From: JBNKDD01 sp050288085
Lineage (GTDB): Bacteria; Chloroflexota; Anaerolineae; Aggregatilineales; UBA3940
DNA: 12,321 bases
Direction of reading: 5' to 3'
NCBI GenBank assembly: GCA_050288085.1
Contig: JBNKDD010000168.1
Coordinates: forward strand, 1 to 12,321
Both the position numbers and the translations under genes were made by a program. Numbering within the stretch: the first letter of the stretch is position 1; the number at the start of each line of letters is the position of its first letter. The notes beneath the pieces were generated by a model. It did not search any database, had not been told where the DNA came from, and saw only the letters and a program-made list of their open reading frames with translations. This document shows, one piece after another, positions 1-4,480 of the stretch.

Positions 1-535
1 CAACATCGAAGGCTTCATCGTGGCGTTGTTGGATAACAAGTGGTGATAAACCAAAGAGGTCTGGGTTAAGCGACGCCAGATCGAGCATGGCGATTCGTTC
101 TGATGCTGTGCGTAGCCGTTCGTTCGGGCCAACGGTGATGCGTCGGAATAAGCGCCGGTTGTGGGCTTTCGTATCATACTTGACGTTGACCAGATGCCAA
201 TGGGCCTGGTTCGCATCGCTGAAGATGTAGAGCGCGTAGGGATACTCTTGTAACAACCGATTGATCACTGGGCGCTGGGGGGTAATAAGCAATCTGTCAT
301 CCAGGCGACAGTAAATGACATCAAACCGGCCAAGACCGCCATCATGTTCAGCCAGGCGGATCGGGTCTTCGGCTAGAGCTTCTATCGCTGAAGAGGGCCA
401 GTCGCGCCTGGATACCAGATCGTTGGCACGGTCGTAATTCAACTCAGTCCAGAACAGTTCCTTGAAGGGATCGAGGCCAGTGGTGTGCTGCATATCGGCT
501 AGTAGCTGGTATACCCGTTCGGTTGTTGTGGGCAC
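1..535 (-). CDS. Type IIG restriction-modification enzyme (Eco57I-like), N-terminal part
   Basis: This frame is open from a GTG start at 535-533 to the window edge (178 codons), so only the N-terminus is present. A strong GGGGAGG Shine-Dalgarno at 541-547 sits 5 nt upstream. An ATG one base earlier (537-535) is in another frame and meets a stop after 12 codons, so GTG is preferred. The product reads like the N-terminal region of the large single-chain DNA methyltransferase/endonucleases common in Chloroflexota and Actinobacteria: an early LDPFKELFWTELNYD segment, a central RFDVIYCRLDD..LITPQRPVINRL stretch, a VNVKYDT segment, then GPNERLRTASERIAMLDL and QQRHDEAFDV. In such proteins the DPPY-type methylase motif comes later, outside this window. 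Proteins of this family methylate and cleave DNA with one polypeptide. The assignment rests on remembered family resemblance, because no catalytic motif is visible. A stand-alone methylase is possible. Confidence 0.7.
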   Translation of the reverse strand, partial: MPTTTERVYQLLADMQHTTGLDPFKELFWTELNYDRANDLVSRRDWPSSAIEALAEDPIRLAEHDGGLGRFDVIYCRLDDRLLITPQRPVINRLLQEYPYALYIFSDANQAHWHLVNVKYDTKAHNRRLFRRITVGPNERLRTASERIAMLDLASLNPDLFGLSPLVIQQRHDEAFDV

Positions 536-586
536 ATTGTCCTCCCCTGAATTACTCAGAGAATGCAAAATAGATGAGCAGGTTGC

Positions 587-616
587 AATGTATGTAGCAT
601 TGCCATTCTATGACAA
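587..616 (-). promoter_or_regulatory. Weak sigma-70-like promoter candidate for the restriction-modification gene
   Basis: On the minus strand TTGTCA (616-611, 5/6 to consensus) is followed after 18 nt by TACATT (592-587, 4/6). It lies in an AT-rich stretch about 50 nt upstream of the GTG start. The spacing is one base long and the -10 box is mediocre, so this is only the best match seen, not a firm call. Confidence 0.2.
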
Positions 617-895
617 TTTAATCACACATCATTTTGTTTTCATGCTGATTTGCTTCGGCTTATTGACAGATTCTAGTTTAGCATCAATTACTGAAATTAT
701 GAAGAGGGGATAGACTGTGAAACAACATCGGGTTGCGGCACGGCCCCCCCGGTGACGGGGCCACCAACCGCGCTAAGCAATATCTTGATCCTGTTTGCTT
801 TCCTCTGCTAGGGGAATAGGTAACGAAGCTGCTACCAAAGCTCATTTTCCTATGGTGCACTTGTCTCCATGGGTAGGAAAAGGGGTCAAGAGGGG

Positions 896-939
896 CTACA
901 ATAGATTCGTATAAGTTCCGGGACACGAATCTATTGTAG
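896..939 (+). repeat. Perfect 15-bp inverted repeat with 14-nt spacer abutting the recombinase RBS
   Basis: Left arm CTACAATAGATTCGT (896-910) and right arm ACGAATCTATTGTAG (925-939) are perfect reverse complements, separated by ATAAGTTCCGGGAC (911-924). The right arm overlaps the first two bases of the AGGAGG Shine-Dalgarno (938-943). Two roles fit. It could be the core-type binding site of the adjacent tyrosine recombinase, since paired inverted arms around a spacer are the family's usual substrate, although 14 nt is longer than the usual 6-8. It could also be an operator or mRNA hairpin that limits recombinase expression. The dyad is seen directly; the function is inferred. Confidence 0.65.
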
Positions 940-951
940 GAGGATCGATTT

Positions 952-2019
952 ATGTGGGATTTGCAGCTCCAGACCATCCGTCAGCATCCCCTGTTAATCT
1001 TTGCTGGGGGCGGGAGCCGCTCCCGCCAGTCACGCCTCCGGCGCTTCTGCCGGTGGCAGATCGAACACCACGGATCCTGGTATCGGCCCGACCTGGCTGC
1101 CTGGCGCGACCAACTGCTCCAGGTCGAGGGGCTGACCCCGGCCACCGTCCGCGCCTATTTGTCCACCGTGCGGTCGGCCTACGACCAGCTGCTGCGCTCC
1201 AACCAGGTGCGCCAATGGCTCTATACCCACTTAGCTGCTGATATGGCTCCCGAACGGAAGTGGGTGCTGGTGGCCGAGTTCACCACCCAGCTCAAGAATG
1301 CGATTGACCCGGCCAATGCCCCGGTGAAGGTGGTCACCATCCAGGACGAGGAAGATACCGCCCACGTCTGGCTGACCCCCAGCCAGGTGGCCGCCCTGGT
1401 GCAGGCCCCGGGCCTCAATACCTGGAAAGGATTGCGCGACACGGCGCTGATCGCCCTGCTGCTGTGTACCGGCATCCGGGCAGCGGAAGCTGCCGCGCTG
1501 GAGGTGGGCGACCTGCGGGCCACGCTGGGTGGGGCGCTGGCGCTCAAAGTCCGGTCTGGCAAAGGCTTCAAACAGCGGTTGGTTCCCTACGGTGCCCAGG
1601 AATGGGGGCTGGCTCTGGTTGAAGCCTGGCTGGATAGGGTGGGATTAACCCAGGGTCCGGTCTTTGTCGGTCTGCGGAAGGGCAACAACTTCTACCTCGA
1701 TGCCACCGGCTACCCCCGGTGGCTGTCGGTGCGATCCATTGAAGTGGCGCTGGCTTCGTATGCGATCCCGGTCAATGGGCAGCTCCGGACGGTCAGCCCG
1801 CACGACCTGCGCCGCACCTATGCCCGGCAACTTTACCTGGTTGGCACCGACCTGGTGGCCATCCAGCAGAATCTGGGCCATGATCGCCAGGAGACGACCC
1901 TGGATTACATCGGCATCCTGGATGCCGAGCAGCGCACCCCCGGTGATGCCTACGGCACCACCTGGTTGCAGCCCCTCTGGGAGCAGCTCGCTCAACAGGA
2001 ATCTGCCAGCCAACTTTGA
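952..2019 (+). CDS. Tyrosine recombinase / integrase
   Basis: This 355-residue protein belongs to the phage-integrase (tyrosine recombinase) family, which cuts and rejoins DNA at specific sites through a 3'-phosphotyrosine. The N-terminal part (about residues 25-115) is a SAM-like core-binding domain, seen in RRFCRWQIE and LTPATVRAYLSTVRSAYDQLL. The catalytic domain starts near residue 140 (WLTPSQVAALV). All expected active-site residues are present: R176 (GIRAAEAA), K204 (SGKGFKQR), H284 and R287 (SPHDLRRTYAR), H310 (LGHDR) and nucleophile Y319 (TTLDYIG). The length is typical for a complete, probably active enzyme. The start is fixed by AGGAGG at 938-943, 8 nt before ATG. GC content is clearly higher than in neighbouring genes, suggesting separate acquisition. 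No excisionase, tRNA or direct att repeat is seen beside it, so it is either a solo recombinase or the relic of a larger element. Confidence 0.93.
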   Translation: MWDLQLQTIRQHPLLIFAGGGSRSRQSRLRRFCRWQIEHHGSWYRPDLAAWRDQLLQVEGLTPATVRAYLSTVRSAYDQLLRSNQVRQWLYTHLAADMAPERKWVLVAEFTTQLKNAIDPANAPVKVVTIQDEEDTAHVWLTPSQVAALVQAPGLNTWKGLRDTALIALLLCTGIRAAEAAALEVGDLRATLGGALALKVRSGKGFKQRLVPYGAQEWGLALVEAWLDRVGLTQGPVFVGLRKGNNFYLDATGYPRWLSVRSIEVALASYAIPVNGQLRTVSPHDLRRTYARQLYLVGTDLVAIQQNLGHDRQETTLDYIGILDAEQRTPGDAYGTTWLQPLWEQLAQQESASQL

Positions 2020-2083
2020 AAGATTAGCATATTCTAAAGCTGGTTATATTGGGGTAATTCCGATAATGGGTCAATAATGGCTA

Positions 2084-2101
2084 AAAGGGTGTAAAGGGTG
2101 T
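2084..2101. repeat. Two tandem copies of a 9-bp unit, AAAGGGTGT
   Basis: AAAGGGTGT occurs at 2084-2092 and again at 2093-2101, directly after the recombinase gene. A looser repeat of ATAATGG lies just before it. Short direct repeats beside a recombinase could be arm-type binding sites, but two copies of a 9-mer are weak evidence. Confidence 0.4.
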
Positions 2102-2104
2102 TTT

Positions 2105-2126
2105 GCCTCATTTGAGATCATGAGGC
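2105..2126. terminator. Hairpin between convergent genes, possible bidirectional terminator
   Basis: GCCTCAT (2105-2111) and ATGAGGC (2120-2126) form a perfect 7-bp stem with an 8-nt loop. It sits between the 3' ends of the recombinase (plus) and the protease gene (minus), where a shared terminator would be expected. Neither side has a proper run of U residues in the transcript, so if it terminates it is weak or non-canonical. Confidence 0.35.
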
Positions 2127-2167
2127 TCTATGGGGAAAAATTACACGTTTGTTGGGGCAAAGCCAAG

Positions 2168-2557
2168 TTACTTCAATGGATGGATTGAACGGGTAGAAAA
2201 ATCCAGCACAGCCTTGCTTGCCAGCAGGAAATCAGTGCCAATAATTCCATTCATCTGAATCTGATAATCAAGCAGCCCAATTTGAATCGTGAAGGGACTG
2301 GCTCTAAGTTCTCCAATCTCCAGTGCATCAATAGGACGTTCGATCACCGCCTCGGTTCCACCACCGATCCCAACCATCACGCGGATTGGATCATCTGGCT
2401 GAGGGGTGATCCCCAGAGGCTTTAAGGCGTCCGTTCGGAAAGCGGTTGCTGCTGATCCAGTGTCAACCAGTATGTCAGTGAGAGTCAGGGATTTCCCGTT
2501 CGCTCGTAAGCTGACGGATACAAATGGGAGGCCATGCCGTATCTGGAAAGATGTCAT
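2168..2557 (-). CDS. Retropepsin-like aspartic protease
   Basis: This 129-residue protein has the layout of a single-domain, clan AA (retropepsin-like) aspartic protease. The catalytic motif is LVDTGSAATAF (D32-T-G-S, about residues 31-41), followed by a glycine-rich strand (VGIGGGTEAV, about 62-71) and the C-terminal hydrophobic-glycine motif MNGIIGTDFLLASKAVLDF (about 102-120). Like retroviral proteases, such proteins must dimerise because each chain supplies one aspartate. There is no signal peptide or membrane segment, so it is probably cytoplasmic. Its ATG overlaps the stop codon of the upstream 90-residue gene as ATGA, indicating translational coupling and a shared transcript. The substrate is unknown; processing of a partner protein, possibly the product of the coupled gene, is speculation. 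The fold assignment is firm and the biological role is open. Confidence 0.85.
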   Translation of the reverse strand: MTSFQIRHGLPFVSVSLRANGKSLTLTDILVDTGSAATAFRTDALKPLGITPQPDDPIRVMVGIGGGTEAVIERPIDALEIGELRASPFTIQIGLLDYQIQMNGIIGTDFLLASKAVLDFSTRSIHPLK

Positions 2558-2826
2558 ACAGACTGGTCCAGCTTCCGGCGAAAGCCATCCATCACAGAAA
2601 TATCCAGATCAACACGATCTGTGTGAACGACATAATATTCACCCCGTCGCTGGCGGCGTTTTGCCTGTTTGTAGCCTTCCCAGGCCGGTTCCCACTCATC
2701 ACCAAAGGCCTCGACCAGTAACAACTCAGTGATCAGGCGCTGGCCGGAAGGTGAAGTTGAGGCATCGATTGCCTCAATAACAACCCAGCGTCCGGGGAAT
2801 GATTCTCTAATCTGCTGCCATTTCAT
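2554..2826 (-). CDS. Conserved small protein co-translated with the aspartic protease
   Basis: This 90-residue protein starts MKWQQIRESFPGRWVVIEA and ends VMDGFRRKLDQSV. The frame is open further upstream (to about 3093), but that extension reads like non-coding sequence. The ATG at 2826-2824 has a short AGGT at 2836-2833 and an extended -10 promoter just upstream, so it is the chosen start. From memory, similar small proteins (start like MKWxxLxxxYPxxWVxIEA, basic/Gln-rich middle, then YxVHTxRxxLDI near the end) occur next to retropepsin-like proteases in Firmicutes and Chloroflexota. The arrangement here, with a 4-bp ATGA overlap, fits that pairing. It is probably soluble and has no transmembrane segment. 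I do not know a function; antitoxin-like, inhibitor or substrate roles for the protease would all be guesses. Confidence 0.8.
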   Translation of the reverse strand: MKWQQIRESFPGRWVVIEAIDASTSPSGQRLITELLLVEAFGDEWEPAWEGYKQAKRRQRRGEYYVVHTDRVDLDISVMDGFRRKLDQSV

Positions 2827-3209
2827 TATGGTACCTGCCTGAAAAAGTTGTTCTTTACCCGGATTGTAGCATGAAAAAGGGGTTTGAGTAGTATCGGAAC
2901 AGAATTGTACGGCAGAAAACAACGCCGCGTTCCGTTTATTTCGGGATTTTCTACGATAGGATGAGCGGAGCCAAATGAACAGGAAATTACGGTTTTGGGC
3001 GAGTTTTATGGCTCCAAACCGTACCGCTTGTTGATAAGGGATACTGATGGATGCTCCTGCCGGGAGGTGGCCGGAAGGGGCCTGGGAGGGCACACTATAT
3101 ACCTAGTTGTGTAACCATGCGGTGAATTAGCGGTAGTGTTACATAAGCAAGGGTTATGCAGAGGGTTAGTCTGCCGACTTGTACAAGATGGCAATCTTTT
3201 AGTTTTTTC
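2827..3209. other. Intergenic region upstream of the protease operon, up to the IS
   Basis: This region holds no convincing gene. The frames crossing it lack sensible starts and protein-like composition. It contains the operon promoter near 2863. It also has an imperfect dyad, with ACGGTTTTGG (2989-2998) against CCAAACCGT (3014-3022), one bulge. GGAGCC at 2967-2972 can pair alternatively with GGCTCC at 3010-3015. Near the IS there is AAGAT-GGCA-ATCTT (3185-3198) followed by a T-rich tail, a weak terminator-like structure for rightward transcription. The dyads could belong to a small non-autonomous repeat, which only a genome-wide comparison could show. Confidence 0.5.
2863..2871 (-). promoter_or_regulatory. 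Extended -10 promoter for the small-protein/protease operon
   Basis: On the minus strand TGCTACAAT (2871-2863) matches the extended -10 form TGnTATAAT with one mismatch. It lies about 37 nt upstream of the ATG of the 90-residue gene. The region 17 bp further up has no good -35 hexamer, which is tolerable for an extended -10 promoter. Transcription would start near 2856. Confidence 0.45.
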
Positions 3210-3230
3210 CTAGCCACCGGACACTGAACA
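3209..3230 (+). repeat. IS terminal inverted repeat, transposase 3' end (incl. CTAG)
   Basis: This is a perfect reverse complement of 4384-4405. The first bases C-CTAG are probably host sequence plus target duplication, and the 17 bases CCACCGGACACTGAACA are the element's own end. The transposase stop codon TAG lies inside the CTAG. Confidence 0.9.
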
Positions 3231-4303
3231 GAAGTTCGGAATCCAGGTAGAGGGTAAGGGATCGTTGAGAGCTAAACAACGCTCAATGAAATCCCATCCC
3301 AGACGAAAAACGCTCAGGTCACGGCGGTCAGAGCGGTCAACGGTACCGGACAAGGCTGAGCAGAGCAGATGCTCACCGGTGCTGACCAACCAGAGATAGA
3401 GCAGGCAAACCGCGAGGGTTAAACGAGATAAACGCAAGTGATGGCGCAAATGAGTAGCCTCCAGGTCAAAACCATGCTTCTTCATATCCCCAAACATCTC
3501 TTCCAGCCACATGCGGCGGCGATAGAGCATAATGGTCCCATGGGGCCGGGCTGGTTAGTCGCCAGATACCAGGGTTCTTTCTCGCCAGGCTTCCAATACA
3601 AGACCAGATTGGTCGGGTAGGAGCTGGCCTGGGTCAAGACTACCCGTCCAAACCAGACCATCATACCTGGCTTGATCTCAATCGCGTCGATGGGCTGCCA
3701 AAAGAACCGGTTGAAGGTCATGACCAGATGATTTCCTTTCTGGCGCAGGGCGTAATCCCAGCCCCAGAAGTCACAGTATTCCATCAACAAGGTGTGACCA
3801 AACTCCGAATCGCCCACCAGAGAAACTTGAAACGCTTTCGGGATCAGACTGCGCACATACTTGAGTAAGGCTACCTGCTTCTTTACCGAGCTGTGTCCGC
3901 GTGCCCCTCTGACCCAGGTCCAGGCCAGGGGCAAAGCCCGCCGCCGGTAAGCCATGCCAACCATCAACAATTGGTGATTGAACCCCACCTTGCTGCTATC
4001 TATCAGCAGGTGAAGGTGTCCGGCACTGCCCGCCGCCTTGACCAACTGCTCGGCGACCGGTCGATACCAGTCCCGCACCCGCACTGCCCGGTTGCTCAAA
4101 AAGCGTCTCAGGTGCTTATCCAGGCTCAGCTTCTTAGCACGAACGGGTATCTGGCGGGCCACATAGCTCAGATGTACACTCCTGGCCTTAAACAGGCCCA
4201 CCACCAGATACAGCATATTCTTCAAGCGGCTTTCACACTCATCAGGTGCCAGTTGCGCCAGCCGCTTCCGCCATTTACTATACAGTTGAGAGTTGGACAG
4301 CAT
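3210..4303 (-). pseudogene. IS4/IS701-family transposase, interrupted by a frameshift
   Basis: The DDE transposase is split into two overlapping frames. The first (4303-3482) starts at an ATG 7 nt after GAGGAGAA and carries D102 (LLIDSSKVGFNHQ) and D165 (LVGDSEFGHTLL), the first two acidic catalytic residues of the RNase H-like fold. The third, glutamate, is in the second frame (3530-3210) within YRRRMWLEEMFGDMK, an exact fit to the Y-(2)-R-(3)-E-(6)-K signature of the IS4 group. The frames differ by -1. The shift must lie between the stop of the second frame near 3557 and its first codons; the CCCC run (GGGG at 3542-3545 on the plus strand) is the likely place of a lost base. No classical X XXY YYZ slippery heptamer is seen, so I favour a disabling deletion over programmed frameshifting. 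Combined length, about 363 residues, is normal for a full-length enzyme. Confidence 0.88.
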
Positions 4304-4400
4304 TTTCGCGTTCTCCTCGACTTGGTTTTGTTGGCAAACTCAACCTTATCGAGGTTTCGCGGCTTGTTCAACTCTCGCTCATTTGTTCAGTGTCCGGTGG
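3214..4400 (-). mobile_element. IS4/IS701-like insertion sequence (about 1.19 kb)
   Basis: The element is bounded by perfect inverted repeats: 3209-3230 and 4384-4405 match over 22 bp (core CCACCGGACACTGAACA). Within these, CTAG occurs at 3210-3213 and at 4401-4404. Because the IS701 branch of the IS4 group is known to duplicate a 4-bp YTAR target, I read CTAG as the target duplication and place the element at 3214-4400. The flanking C (3209) and G (4405) then imply an original CCTAGG target, which explains why the repeat appears to extend to 22 bp. Without a family sequence for comparison, the alternative of 22-bp terminal repeats and no duplication remains possible. It carries one transposase gene, which is frameshifted. 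It landed between genes and breaks no recognisable reading frame. Confidence 0.9.
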
Positions 4401-4405
4401 CTAGG
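4384..4405 (-). repeat. IS terminal inverted repeat, transposase 5' end (incl. CTAG)
   Basis: This is a perfect reverse complement of 3209-3230. The element's own end is TGTTCAGTGTCCGGTGG (4384-4400), followed by CTAG (4401-4404) and a host G. The transposase promoter should lie between here and 4303, but no strong hexamers stand out. Confidence 0.9.
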
Positions 4406-4421
4406 TAGAGTTTTGAAACCA

Positions 4422-4437
4422 GGGATGCCGGAATCCC
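4422..4437 (-). terminator. Possible terminator hairpin downstream of the SIR2-like gene
   Basis: GGGAT (4422-4426) and ATCCC (4433-4437) form a 5-bp stem with a 6-nt loop, followed on the minus strand by TGGTTTC. It lies about 45 nt beyond the SIR2-like stop codon. The stem is short and the U tract weak, so this is a modest candidate. The IS inserted immediately beyond it. Confidence 0.3.
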
Positions 4438-4480
4438 AGAACTTGGGAACTTCTGTCTCATATCGGGTTGGTACCCCATT

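Larger units (their letters stand above)
536..951. other. Intergenic region between divergent R-M gene and recombinase, rich in dyad symmetry
   Basis: This region carries no convincing gene. The left part (548-720) is AT-rich and probably holds the promoter of the leftward restriction-modification gene. Three inverted repeats follow. The first is a GC-rich hairpin at 731-769, with GGCCCC (742-747) against GGGGCC (757-762) and outer GGTTG (731-735) against CAACC (765-769). The second pairs TTTTCCTA (845-852) with TAGGAAAA (874-881). The third is the perfect dyad at 896-939, listed separately. The first hairpin lacks a T tract on either side, so it is not a normal intrinsic terminator. I could not pick a convincing promoter for the recombinase. 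Confidence 0.6.

Noticed and set aside
684..977. Minus-strand open frame of 97 codons
   Set aside because: It overlaps the recombinase start and its ribosome binding site, has no Shine-Dalgarno of its own, and its composition is not protein-like.
952..2019. Several long frames on both strands overlapping the recombinase
   Set aside because: High GC content makes stops rare in all frames; only the plus-strand frame from 952 has the catalytic motifs and a strong ribosome binding site.
2827..3093. Upstream extension of the 90-residue gene's frame to 179 residues
   Set aside because: The extension spans the operon promoter and has atypical composition, while the internal ATG has a promoter and a family-like N-terminus (MKW...).
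3893..4408. Plus-strand open frame of 171 codons inside the IS
   Set aside because: It is a mirror of the transposase gene, without a ribosome binding site or recognisable protein features.
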